Source: an uncultured Desulfovibrionaceae bacterium (GTDB lineage: Bacteria; Desulfobacterota; Desulfovibrionia; Desulfovibrionales; Desulfovibrionaceae). From it: 64,000 nt of DNA. The translations under genes were made by a program, and so were the position numbers. The first letter of the stretch is position 1. Each line of letters opens with the position of its first letter. The notes under the pieces are model-generated. The model was not told where the DNA came from and did not search any database. It saw only the letters and a list, made by a program, of their open reading frames with translations. The DNA lies in NCBI GenBank assembly GCA_949299515.1, contig CASGAP010000001.1, positions 1 to 64,000 of the forward strand. Direction: 5' to 3'. Positions 28,029-37,084 of the stretch are shown here, piece after piece.

Positions 28029-29471
28029 ATGGCTTTAGAATTGAAACAGCAGCTTAAGCAGACTCAGCAGCTGCTTATGTCCCCGCAGCTGCAGCAGGCT
28101 ATCAAGCTTTTGCAGATGTCGCGCCTGGAGCTTGCCGAACATATCCAGCAGGAGCTTTTGGAAAATCCTTTTCTGGAGGAAGTTCAGCCGGAACCCGAAC
28201 TTGCCGGAACCGACAAAAACTTTGAAGAACTGAACGAACACAGGGTTTCCCAGCAGGCGGACGAAGGCTATTCCTTTGAGGAAGTCAATAAAAACGGCGA
28301 CTGGGAGGATTATCTCGGAGAGCTTTCCTCTGCGCCGAAAACGTCGTCCATGCACGAATACGAATCTGTTGAAGACAATAATTTTCTGGAAACCCGCTAT
28401 GCGGAAAAAAGCTCGCTGGACGCGCACCTTATGTGGCAGCTGCGCCTTTCTTCCTGCACGGAAAAAGAAATAGAAATCAGCGAAAATATTATCGGCAATT
28501 TGGACAGCTCCGGCTATCTGCGCGCGGAACTTTCCGAAATCGCCGAAAGCACGGGCAGCACCCCGGAAGAAGTGGAAAACGTTCTTTTCAAAGTACAGCG
28601 GCTTGACCCTGTGGGCGTTGCGGCAAGAACGCCGCAGGAGTGCCTGCTCACTCAGATAGAAGTGCTGAAATACGATCGCGACCCGATTTTGGTGGAACTT
28701 ATAAAATATCATCTTACGGATTTGGAAACGCACCGTTACAAGCCGCTTCTGCGCAAATTCCATATTGATATGGACACGCTTAAGGAATACCTTGACGTCA
28801 TTCAGTCCCTTGACCCCATGCCGGGCGCGAGCTTCGGCGAAAGCGAACCCATGTACGTAAGCCCCGATGTGTATGTGTTCCCCAGCGACGGCGACTTTGT
28901 TATTCTGCTCAATGATGACGATATCCCCAGCCTGCGGCTGAACGATTTTTTGGACAAGTCCCATATTTCCGCGGAAACCAAGGATTTTACCAATAAAAAA
29001 ATTGCCTCCGCTTCCTGGCTTATCAAAAGTTTGGAGCAGCGCAAGCGTACGCTGTATAAGGTTATGGAAAGCATTATTAAATTCCAGCGTCCGTTTTTCG
29101 AGGAAGGCGTTGACAAGCTTAAGCCGCTGATTTTGAAGGATATTGCCGAAGATATCGAAATGCACGAATCTTCCGTCAGTCGCATTACCACCAATAAATA
29201 TGTTTCCACGCCCCACGGCGTGTTTGAACTGAAATTTTTCTTTAACAGCGCGCTCAGTTCCGATGACGGCGATTCTGTAGGTTCCGAAAGCGTAAAAGCT
29301 CTTATTAAAAAAATGATAAGCAAGGAAGACCCGAAAAATCCCCTTGCCGACGAAAAGCTCTGCGAACTTTTAAAACAGGAAATAGGCGTGGATATTGCCC
29401 GCAGAACCGTGGCGAAATACCGCACTGCTTTGAACATTCCGTCATCTTCCAAGCGCAGGCAGCGTTTTTAA
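28029..29471 (+). CDS. rpoN: RNA polymerase sigma-54 factor
   Basis: Sigma-54 directs RNA polymerase to -24/-12 promoters that need an enhancer-binding ATPase. The 480-residue protein has the Gln/Leu-rich activator-interacting region I ('QQLKQTQQLLMSPQLQQAIK'). The core-binding region and the helix-turn-helix follow. The C-terminal RpoN box reads 'ARRTVAKYRTALNIPSS'. I chose the second of two close ATGs because GGAG lies 7 nt before it. A candidate sigma-54 site lies directly upstream, which suggests self-control. Confidence 0.96.
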   Translation: MALELKQQLKQTQQLLMSPQLQQAIKLLQMSRLELAEHIQQELLENPFLEEVQPEPELAGTDKNFEELNEHRVSQQADEGYSFEEVNKNGDWEDYLGELSSAPKTSSMHEYESVEDNNFLETRYAEKSSLDAHLMWQLRLSSCTEKEIEISENIIGNLDSSGYLRAELSEIAESTGSTPEEVENVLFKVQRLDPVGVAARTPQECLLTQIEVLKYDRDPILVELIKYHLTDLETHRYKPLLRKFHIDMDTLKEYLDVIQSLDPMPGASFGESEPMYVSPDVYVFPSDGDFVILLNDDDIPSLRLNDFLDKSHISAETKDFTNKKIASASWLIKSLEQRKRTLYKVMESIIKFQRPFFEEGVDKLKPLILKDIAEDIEMHESSVSRITTNKYVSTPHGVFELKFFFNSALSSDDGDSVGSESVKALIKKMISKEDPKNPLADEKLCELLKQEIGVDIARRTVAKYRTALNIPSSSKRRQRF

Positions 29472-29483
29472 CGGCAGCAGAGT

Positions 29484-30314
29484 ATGATATTCCGTATTGT
29501 ATGTTCTTTGTTCGCGGTTTTGTGTTTTGTTTTTTCCGCGCAGGCTGCCAAGCTGAACGTGCGCGGCGCCATTTTAATGGACTTGGATACCGTGCGCGTT
29601 ATTTACAAACAAAACGAGGACAGGCGCATTCCGCCGGCTTCGCTGACCAAAATAATGACCATGTATTTGGTTTTTGACGCGATTAAGGCGGGAAAGCTCA
29701 GTTTGAATACCAAGGTAAAAGTAAGCGCAAGAGCGGCACGCACGGGCGGTTCCAGTATGCATCTGCGCCGGGGCGACGTGGTGACAGTAAAACAGCTGCT
29801 TTACGGTATGGCCGTGGCAAGCGGCAACGATGCCTGCGTGGCGGTTGCCGAGCATATGGCAGGTTCTGAACGCAAATTTGTCGTGCTTATGAATAAAAAA
29901 GCCAAAAAACTGAAAATGCGCAATACAGTTTTTAAAACCTGCAGCGGTCTGCCCGCCGAGGGACAGTACACCACAGCCAGCGATATGCTGGCCCTCAGCC
30001 GCAACTATATCATGATACATCCCGAATGCTTGGTGTATCACAATACCAAAAAATATTCCTACAGGAAATACCGCCTGAAGAACAACAATCCCCTGCTGGG
30101 GAACTATAAGGGCGCGGACGGCCTGAAAACCGGCTGGACCATTGCTTCGGGCTATAATATTGTCAGCACGGCACGGCGCGGGGGCACCAGGCTTGTGGCA
30201 GTGATTTTGGGCGCAAATTCCAACCAAATCCGGGCCAGGGAGCTGCGCAGGCTCATGGATGCCGGCTTTGCTTTTGCTTCCCGCAAAATTTCGCGTGTAT
30301 CAAGTGTCTTGTAA
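29484..30314 (+). CDS. D-alanyl-D-alanine carboxypeptidase (PBP5/6-like)
   Basis: The 276-residue protein has a signal peptide (cut near 'SAQAAK') and the three penicillin-binding motifs: 'SLTK' (SxxK nucleophile), 'SGN' and 'KTG'. It trims the terminal D-Ala from peptidoglycan peptides in the periplasm. At 276 residues it lacks most of the C-terminal beta domain and amphipathic anchor of PBP5, so it may be soluble. It follows rpoN by only 12 nt and may be co-transcribed. Confidence 0.92.
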   Translation: MIFRIVCSLFAVLCFVFSAQAAKLNVRGAILMDLDTVRVIYKQNEDRRIPPASLTKIMTMYLVFDAIKAGKLSLNTKVKVSARAARTGGSSMHLRRGDVVTVKQLLYGMAVASGNDACVAVAEHMAGSERKFVVLMNKKAKKLKMRNTVFKTCSGLPAEGQYTTASDMLALSRNYIMIHPECLVYHNTKKYSYRKYRLKNNNPLLGNYKGADGLKTGWTIASGYNIVSTARRGGTRLVAVILGANSNQIRARELRRLMDAGFAFASRKISRVSSVL

Positions 30315-30361
30315 ATGTTTACAAAATTGTAAAGAAAGTTCAGGAAGCCGTTTTTCGGAGC

Positions 30362-30392
30362 AGACCCCGTTTTCGGGGCTTTATTTTTATGA
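30362..30392 (+). terminator. Terminator of rpoN-carboxypeptidase
   Basis: The stem ACCCCG/CGGGGC-type hairpin with TTTT loop is followed by TTTATTTTTAT. Confidence 0.75.
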
Positions 30393-30533
30393 AGAATGGT
30401 TCCTGATAGGTGGTTTTTATTGCTGAAGATTTCGCTTGATTAAAAATTAAGAATGTTTTACTATCTATTTTTACAAAATTGTAAAAATGGCTGTGGTCTT
30501 TGGATGTAACAATTATTGCTGAGAGGTTTTCAC

Positions 30534-31907
30534 ATGAACCAGCTTATGGATCAACTTAACGCTTTGGTTTCAAACATTAACGGTATCCTTTGGGGACCTT
30601 ACTGCTTGATTCCTATTTTAGTTGGTGCCGGTATTTATTTTACGTTTAAACTTAAATTTGTTCAGGTCAGACGCTTTGTGCAGGCTGCCCGCTACGGGTT
30701 CGGCGATATGTCCCTGCAGGGCGAAAAGGCCGGCAAAGACGGTATGAGTTCTTTCCAGTCGCTGACGACTGCGGTAGCAGCCCAGGTCGGTACGGGGAAC
30801 CTTGCCGGTGCGGCAACAGCTATTGCGTGCGGTGGTCCGGGGGCCATTTTCTGGATGTGGATTGCGGCCTTTTTCGGCATGGCAACCATTTTCGTGGAAG
30901 CTGTTTTGGCTCAGCTCTATAAAACAAAAGACGACAGCGGCCATACCGTGGGCGGCCCGGCTTACTATATTTCCAAAGGTCTCGGCAGCAAAGGCTTGGC
31001 AGTGTTCTTTGCCGTTACCATTATTTTGGCTCTCGGCTTTATCGGCAACATGGTGCAGGCTAACTCCATTGCGGATTCCTTTTATACGGCGTTCGGCATT
31101 CCTCCTCTTGCCGTAGGCCTCGTGGTTGCGGCGTTTACCGCGTTTATTTTCCTCGGCGGCGTTTCCCGCCTTGCTTACACCACGGAAAAAATGGTGCCGC
31201 TCATGGCTGTTTTGTACGTGGTCGGTTCTTTGATTGTTATTGTTACGCATCTTGACAACTTTATTCCTGCTTTGAAAATGATTTTTGTCGGCGCTTTTGA
31301 CCCTGCGGCTGCCACCGGCGGCGTAATCGGCGCTTCCATTAAAGAAGCTATGCGCTACGGCGTTGCCCGCGGTCTTTTCTCCAACGAAGCCGGTATGGGT
31401 TCCACTCCGCACGCCCATGCCATCGCCAAGGTAAAATATCCTGCGCAGCAGGGTTTGGTTGCCATTATCGGCGTATTCTTCGATACCTTCATCGTGCTCA
31501 ATATGACGGCTTTTGTCATCATTATGACCGGCGCCATCGGTACCGATCCCAATGCCGTGCCGCAGGGAATTGCTCTTACCCAAAGAGCGTTTACGCTCGG
31601 TTTCGGCTCCCTGGGCAACAGCTTTGTTGCCGTATGTCTGTTCTTCTTTGCCGGTTCCACCATTTTGGGCTGGGCGTTCTTCGGCGAGCAGAATATCAAA
31701 TTTCTGTTCGGTTCCAAAGCGGTAAAGCCGTATAAGGTTATTATCATCGTCTTCCTGATTTTGGGTTCTGTGCTGAAAGTGGATTTGGTATGGAACCTGG
31801 CCGACCTTTTCAACGGCATTATGGTGCTGCCCAACATTATCGCGCTGTTTGCCCTGGGCAAGTTCGTCAGCAAGGCTTTGGACGAATACCAAAAAGACGT
31901 GCATTAA
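30534..31907 (+). CDS. Alanine/glycine:sodium symporter (AgcS family)
   Basis: The 457-residue membrane protein has about ten hydrophobic segments. AGCS-family signatures are 'TAVAAQVGTGNLAGAATAI' near residue 80-100 and 'FSNEAGMGSTPHAHA' in the middle. It imports alanine or glycine with Na+. Its ATG follows GAGAGG. In taurine-using relatives, alanine is a by-product of taurine transamination, which gives a possible reason for the gene, but this is inference. Confidence 0.93.
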   Translation: MNQLMDQLNALVSNINGILWGPYCLIPILVGAGIYFTFKLKFVQVRRFVQAARYGFGDMSLQGEKAGKDGMSSFQSLTTAVAAQVGTGNLAGAATAIACGGPGAIFWMWIAAFFGMATIFVEAVLAQLYKTKDDSGHTVGGPAYYISKGLGSKGLAVFFAVTIILALGFIGNMVQANSIADSFYTAFGIPPLAVGLVVAAFTAFIFLGGVSRLAYTTEKMVPLMAVLYVVGSLIVIVTHLDNFIPALKMIFVGAFDPAAATGGVIGASIKEAMRYGVARGLFSNEAGMGSTPHAHAIAKVKYPAQQGLVAIIGVFFDTFIVLNMTAFVIIMTGAIGTDPNAVPQGIALTQRAFTLGFGSLGNSFVAVCLFFFAGSTILGWAFFGEQNIKFLFGSKAVKPYKVIIIVFLILGSVLKVDLVWNLADLFNGIMVLPNIIALFALGKFVSKALDEYQKDVH

Positions 31908-31925
31908 TTTCTTTACCCTTAATAA

Positions 31926-31955
31926 AAGGCCTGCCTTCGGGCAGGTCTTTTTTTA
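31926..31955 (+). terminator. Terminator of the AgcS gene
   Basis: The stem AGGCCTGCC/GGGCAGGTC with loop TTC is followed by seven T. Confidence 0.85.
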
Positions 31956-32140
31956 TGCCGAACTAGGTGTTTTGCTGTAGTTATGTTTTTTTATTGGATA
32001 TTTTAATGTATAATTTTTATACAAAAAAGTTCTTCGGGTGTATAAAAGGTTTTCGTTTTGTGTGTGCCGCGGAACGGCGTATTTTTGAGGCCTGTTATAA
32101 CCTATTGAAAAAAATAATAAAAAATGTGTTTATGTGGTTT

Positions 32141-32156
32141 TGGCACGGGCTTTGCT
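32141..32156 (+). promoter_or_regulatory. Consensus sigma-54 promoter
   Basis: TGGCACGGGCTTTGCT matches the -24/-12 consensus TGGCACG-N4-TTGCT at every fixed position. Predicted transcription starts near 32167, with no protein gene until uvrA, whose start lies past a terminator. The AT-rich 180 nt upstream (31956-32140) have room for an enhancer site. I see no gene there. Confidence 0.85.
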
Positions 32157-32166
32157 ATAAGTAAAG

Positions 32167-32319
32167 CATACCGCATCAAAGCCCTGATTTGATGCGTTGC
32201 AATAGCTGCCAAAGCAAGGGGAATTCGGAACCCCTCAAAAAACACCGTTCATATAAACTCTCCTTAAGTAAACTGCCTCCTTTTTAGCCCTTTATTGCCT
32301 GGATAAAGGGCTTTTTTTA
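32167..32319 (+). ncRNA. Sigma-54-dependent small RNA with anti-Shine-Dalgarno segments
   Basis: The span starts 12 nt after a perfect sigma-54 -12 element and ends in a 10-bp terminator (AGCCCTTTAT/ATAAAGGGCT) plus seven T. No plausible reading frame or ribosome site lies in the ~150 nt. A perfect 9-bp 5' hairpin CGCATCAAA/TTTGATGCG is at 32172-32196. A second stem AGGGG/CCCCT follows at 32217-32235. Between it and the terminator lies a weakly structured stretch with TCTCCTT (32259-32265) and CCTCCTTTTT (32276-32285), both complementary to ribosome-binding sites. The build is that of a trans-acting regulatory RNA. I do not recognise a known family. Confidence 0.75.
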
Positions 32320-32391
32320 TGGATTTTTTGGGCTTGAAAATTATTATGAAAGCGGTTATTTTTTACACAGTGCAAAATCAGAGGAATGTTT

Positions 32392-35379
32392 ATGTCAGAT
32401 ACAATATCTTCGTCAGCCGCGGAAAATTCTGCTGCAGGAAAGCCTGCTGCGGAAAATTCCTGCCGTCCGCGGGAAGCGCACGGCGCCATTGTGGTTGAGG
32501 GAGCGAAACAGCATAATTTAAAAAATATCAGTGTCCGTATACCGAGAAATGAATTGGTTGTGGTCTGCGGGCCGTCCGGTTCGGGCAAATCAACGCTGGC
32601 TTTTGATATAGTGTATGCCGAGGGACAGCGGCGCTATGTGGAATCGCTTTCCGCGTATGCCAGGCAGTTTCTTCCCAAAATGGACAAGCCCCTTGTGGAC
32701 AAAATAGAAGGGCTTTCGCCTGCCATAAGCCTTGAACAGCAGACTACGGGCAGAAATCCCCGTTCCACCGTGGGAACGGTGACGGAAGTATATGATTTTC
32801 TGCGCGTGTTTTTTGCGCGGCTTGGCAGTATGTACTGCGTAAAATGCGGTACGCCCATCGAAGCGCGCGCCGCCGACGAAATTATCGCGGACATTATGGA
32901 GCTGCCGCAAGGTTCGCGCATACTGCTGCTTGCGCCGCTGGTGGAAATGCAGAAAGGCACGCATCAGGACAGATTTAAAAAGCTCAAAGCAGAAGGTTTT
33001 GTGCGCGTGCGCGTGGCTACGCTCGGCGAAGAGAAAAAAATATATACTCTTGACGATGTGCCGGAGCTGGACAAAAATAAAAAGCACAGCATTGATCTTG
33101 TGGTGGACAGGCTCATTATTAAGGACGATATGCGCACCCGCCTTGCCGATTCCGTGGAATTGGCGCTAAAATACGGGGAAGGCCGCATACTTGTCGCCTG
33201 TGAGGGCATGGAGGAAATTGTCCATTCCACGGACAGCGTCTGCCCCAAGTGTCATACGTCCATGCCTGCACCCTCTCCGCAGCTTTTTTCTTTCAACAGT
33301 CCTCAGGGGGCGTGTCCGCAGTGTGCGGGCATAGGCACGGTGGCGACGTTTGACGCGGGCCTTATTGCGCCGGACGAAAGCCTGTCCCTGGCAGAGGGGG
33401 CATTGGCGCCGTTTTCTTCCCGTCATATATGGGCACAGCTTGAAAAACCTTTGGAAGAATTGGGAAAACGCCGCGGCTTTACGCTGAATACGCCGCTTAG
33501 GGAGTTTTCCGAAGAAGCGAAAAAAGCGCTGTTTCACGGCGAAGCGGGCGGCGTGAACCGCACGGGCAGCCTGCGCCGCAATTTCATGGGCGGCACAAGT
33601 CTGAACAGGGACAGCGGTACGGAAATGCTCAGCAATGCCCATTGGCCGGGCGTGATGTATCTGCTGGAGCGTTTTATGCAGCATAACGATGCCTGGGGCG
33701 AAATTTTATCCAAATACAGCTATGCTGTGGACTGTCCGCAGTGTGCGGGCGCGCGGCTGCGGCCGGAGTCGCTGTGCGTGAAAGTGGGCAGGCAGCACGT
33801 AAAACACCCGGTGCAGGAATATACGATTTTTGAATTTTGCAGCCTGTCCATAGCCAAAGCCCTGGCTTGGCTCAACACGCTGGAATTTACCGGCAGGCAC
33901 GCCGTCATTGCCGAGCCGCTTTTGAAAGAACTGACGCACCGTCTGTCCTTTATGGTCAATGTGGGGCTGGATTATCTTTCTTTGGCGCGTTCCATGATTA
34001 CCCTGTCCGGCGGCGAATCCCAGCGCATACGTCTTGCTTCGCAGCTTGGCTCCGGTTTGGTGGGCGTAACCTATGTGCTGGACGAGCCTTCCATCGGCCT
34101 GCACCCCAGGGACAACGAACGCTTGATAAAGACGCTGCGCAGCCTGCAGGCACGGGGCAATACCGTGTTGGTGGTGGAGCACGACGAGGCCACCATACGC
34201 GAGGCAGACACCGTGCTGGAACTTGGTCCCGGTTCGGGCGCGCAGGGCGGAGAATTGGTATTTGCCGGCAGTGTTCGGGAACTGTTTCAAAATTCCCGGT
34301 CCCTTACGGCAAAATATCTGCGCGGCGACCTGAAAGTCCCCCTGCCCGACGAACGCCGCGAACCTAAGGAATTTCTGACCCTGAAGGGCGTAACCACCAA
34401 CAATATCAAAAATATAGACTGCGCGATACCGCTCGGTCTGCTTACCTGCGTAACCGGTGTGTCCGGATCGGGCAAAAGCTCTTTGGTTATTGATACGCTG
34501 TACAAGCATATTGCCATGCACTGCGGCATTAAGGTTGACCAGCCGGGAAGCGTGCGGGAGATTCTCAATCTGGACAAAATTGAGCGTGTCGTATCCATTG
34601 ACCAAAGCCCCATAGGCAGAACGCCCCGTTCCAATCCTGCTACCTATACCAAGATATTTGACGAAATCCGCAATATTTTTGCCATGACGCAGGATGCCAA
34701 ACGCCGCGGCTACAAGGCAGGGCGCTTCAGCTTCAACGTGGCGGGCGGCCGCTGCGAAACCTGCAAGGGCGACGGGCAGATACGCGTGGAAATGCATTTT
34801 CTGCCGGATATTTTTGTGCAGTGCGACGTGTGCAAAGGCCAGCGCTTTAACCGCGAAACCCTGGAAGTGCGCTATAAAGACAAAAATATTGCCGAAGTGC
34901 TGGATATGACGGTAAGCGAAGCGCGGCAGTTTTTTGAGAATTATCCTGCCCTGGAACGCAGGCTGTCCATGCTGGAAAGCGTGGGGCTTGATTATATTCG
35001 GTTGGGACAGCCCGCTACCACGCTTTCCGGCGGCGAGGCGCAGCGCATTAAAATTTCCCGTGAACTCGGCAAGCGTTCTTTGCCGGGAACGCTGTATATT
35101 TTGGACGAACCGACCACCGGCCTGCATATGCACGAAGTGGGCAAGCTGGTTACTGTGCTGCACCAGCTTGTGGAACGCGGGGCTACCGTTGTGGTTATCG
35201 AACACAATACCGACGTTATTTTGGCATCGGATTATGTTATCGACATCGGTCCCGGCGGCGGCGAAAACGGCGGCACCATTATTTCCCAAGGCAGTCCGGA
35301 AGCCATCATGGCGGACAGCAATTCCGTAACCGGAAAATTTTTGGTGGAAGAACGGCGTATGCGGCGCAAAACTTTTTAG
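32392..35379 (+). CDS. uvrA: Excinuclease ABC subunit A
   Basis: UvrA is the damage-sensing ATPase of nucleotide excision repair. The 995-residue protein has two ABC units. Walker A motifs are 'GPSGSGKST' and 'GVSGSGKSS', and signatures are 'LSGGESQRIRLASQ' and 'LSGGEAQRIKISRE'. Both zinc modules are intact ('CPKCHTSMP...CPQC' and 'CETCKGDG...CDVC'). An N-terminal extension of about 30 residues, rich in Ser and Ala, is unusual. Of two near ATGs the second is preferred because GAGGA is 6 nt before it. Confidence 0.97.
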   Translation: MSDTISSSAAENSAAGKPAAENSCRPREAHGAIVVEGAKQHNLKNISVRIPRNELVVVCGPSGSGKSTLAFDIVYAEGQRRYVESLSAYARQFLPKMDKPLVDKIEGLSPAISLEQQTTGRNPRSTVGTVTEVYDFLRVFFARLGSMYCVKCGTPIEARAADEIIADIMELPQGSRILLLAPLVEMQKGTHQDRFKKLKAEGFVRVRVATLGEEKKIYTLDDVPELDKNKKHSIDLVVDRLIIKDDMRTRLADSVELALKYGEGRILVACEGMEEIVHSTDSVCPKCHTSMPAPSPQLFSFNSPQGACPQCAGIGTVATFDAGLIAPDESLSLAEGALAPFSSRHIWAQLEKPLEELGKRRGFTLNTPLREFSEEAKKALFHGEAGGVNRTGSLRRNFMGGTSLNRDSGTEMLSNAHWPGVMYLLERFMQHNDAWGEILSKYSYAVDCPQCAGARLRPESLCVKVGRQHVKHPVQEYTIFEFCSLSIAKALAWLNTLEFTGRHAVIAEPLLKELTHRLSFMVNVGLDYLSLARSMITLSGGESQRIRLASQLGSGLVGVTYVLDEPSIGLHPRDNERLIKTLRSLQARGNTVLVVEHDEATIREADTVLELGPGSGAQGGELVFAGSVRELFQNSRSLTAKYLRGDLKVPLPDERREPKEFLTLKGVTTNNIKNIDCAIPLGLLTCVTGVSGSGKSSLVIDTLYKHIAMHCGIKVDQPGSVREILNLDKIERVVSIDQSPIGRTPRSNPATYTKIFDEIRNIFAMTQDAKRRGYKAGRFSFNVAGGRCETCKGDGQIRVEMHFLPDIFVQCDVCKGQRFNRETLEVRYKDKNIAEVLDMTVSEARQFFENYPALERRLSMLESVGLDYIRLGQPATTLSGGEAQRIKISRELGKRSLPGTLYILDEPTTGLHMHEVGKLVTVLHQLVERGATVVVIEHNTDVILASDYVIDIGPGGGENGGTIISQGSPEAIMADSNSVTGKFLVEERRMRRKTF

Positions 35380-35387
35380 GATACATC

Positions 35388-35984
35388 ATGATACAATACT
35401 TTTTTGCGGACAGGGACGGTACGCTTATTGTTGACAAGCATTATCTGTGCGACCCCGATCAGGTGGAGCTTTTTCCGCAGGCGGGGTATGCGCTGAAGCT
35501 TTTGCAGGACCGTGCAGTGCGGACATATGTAGTCACCAACCAGTCAGGCATCGGCCGCGGTTATTTTTCGGAAACCGAATTTTTTGCCTGTCAGGACAGG
35601 CTTGCGGAATTGTTAAGCCGCGAGGGCGTGCGTCTTGGGGATTATGCGTACTGCCCCCACGCGCCGGAAGAAAACTGCACCTGCCGCAAGCCGCGGCTCG
35701 GAATGTGGGAGCGGCTGCGGGCACAGTACGGCATGGACCCGCGGCAGTGCGTCATGATCGGCGATAAAAAGGAAGATGTGCTTTTCGGCATTAACGCAGG
35801 GTTTGCCTATTCCTGCCTTGTGCTGACGGGAAAAGGGAAAAAGACTGCCGAGGATTTCGGACTGGAAATCGGCGGCGGCATATGCGAATTTTCCGCAGGC
35901 GTTTTCGGAGCGGAGCAAAGTACGACAAAATGCTGTACGGCGCCGACCGTATTGTCCTTTGTTAAGCATATGCTGGCAGAATAA
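35388..35984 (+). CDS. gmhB: D-glycero-D-manno-heptose 1,7-bisphosphate 7-phosphatase
   Basis: GmhB removes the 7-phosphate from heptose bisphosphate on the way to ADP-heptose for the LPS core. The 198-residue HAD enzyme has 'FADRDGTLI' (DxD), 'VVTNQSGIGRG' and 'IGDKKEDV'. The zinc loop is 'CPHAPEENCTCRKP'. It follows uvrA by 8 nt. The C-terminal ~40 residues, from 'GGGICEF' on, do not match the usual end and may be a lineage extension. Confidence 0.9.
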   Translation: MIQYFFADRDGTLIVDKHYLCDPDQVELFPQAGYALKLLQDRAVRTYVVTNQSGIGRGYFSETEFFACQDRLAELLSREGVRLGDYAYCPHAPEENCTCRKPRLGMWERLRAQYGMDPRQCVMIGDKKEDVLFGINAGFAYSCLVLTGKGKKTAEDFGLEIGGGICEFSAGVFGAEQSTTKCCTAPTVLSFVKHMLAE

Positions 35985-35996
35985 AAGGAACAGGCT

Positions 35997-37075
35997 ATGA
36001 ATATAACAGAAAATTCTTTGATATGGCTGAATGCGGCATTGTCGGCAGAGCCGTGCTGCAGCACAGAAGCAGAATTATGGGCAAAGCTTTCCGAAGAAGA
36101 TCGGCGCATTTTTGCCGAAATCAGGGAAACAATTCTTGAACAGAAACGAAAAACGGAAGAGTTGGAAATAAAACTGCAGTATTATCTGGGAGCTTTTAAT
36201 GCCCTGCCTATTCCCATGGCCATAAAAGACAGTGAGGCCAGGTATTTGGATATCAACGATGAATATGCAAAAACCGTAAATCCGGGAAATATTCCTTTTG
36301 TCGGAAAAGATCTGACGCAGCTGCTTTTTTTTCCGACGAAGAAAAGCAGCTGATGCAGAAAGACAATCTGTATGTGCTGGAACATCTTGTGTCCATGGAA
36401 AAGGATCTGTCTTTCAGCAATGACGAAAAAAAGAGAAATTACGCATACTGGCTCGGCGGTTTTGAAACGGAAAGCAAACGCCGCGGGCTGCTGACTCTGT
36501 ATTACGATATCACCTTGTTTCAGAAAATGGTCAGCCAATTGAATAAAAAAGTGGAAGATTTGGAAACCGAACAGCAGGATATTATAAAAAGTTCCAGTCT
36601 TGATGCCCTTACCGGTGCCTACAACAGAAGCGTTATGCAGGAATTTTTGGACAAAGCCCTGGAGGAAGCCCAAAAAAACGGCAAGGAGCTTTCTTTGCTT
36701 ATGATTGACATTGATCATTTCAAAAAAGTCAACGATACCTACGGCCATTTGACGGGAGACCAGGTTCTGCAGCTTTTTGTCATGCTTCTGCAGAAAACCC
36801 TGCGCGACAAAGACTGCGTTATCCGTTACGGAGGCGAGGAGTTTCTTATTATTCTGGACAATACGAAATTTGAGTTTGCCTACAATGTTGCCGAACGTAT
36901 CCGCAAGCTTGCGGAAAGCAACATGGTAACCCCGGATCAAAAGCCCATTACCGTAAGTACCGGCATTGCTTCGTTCAGCGGGGAAGAAAGTTCCGAAGAA
37001 CTGCTCAGAAAGGCGGACGAAAACCTGTATAAAGCGAAAACCCTGGGAAGAAATATCGTAATTCCCGAAGCATAA
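35997..37075 (+). pseudogene. PAS-GGDEF diguanylate cyclase split by a frameshift in a T8 tract
   Basis: Two frames, 35997-36353 and 36353-37075, encode one protein. The first has a helical N-terminus and the start of a PAS domain ('LPIPMAIKDSEARYLDIN'). The second has the PAS remainder and a GGDEF domain with 'RYGGEEF' and an upstream 'RDKD' that fits the inhibitory RxxD site. They meet at a run of eight T (36324-36332 region). One more T would join '...TQLLFF' to 'SDEEKQLMQKD' in frame. As written, the first frame stops at a TGA that overlaps an ATG (TGATG), so the cyclase half could still be made by re-initiation. It would make c-di-GMP. This could be a true mutation, slippage-controlled expression or a sequencing error. 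Confidence 0.85.
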
Positions 37076-37084
37076 CGGTGAAGA

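Noticed and set aside
31967..32164. 65-codon frame before the sigma-54 promoter
   Set aside because: It has no ribosome site, is AT-rich and ends inside the promoter element. No support as a gene.
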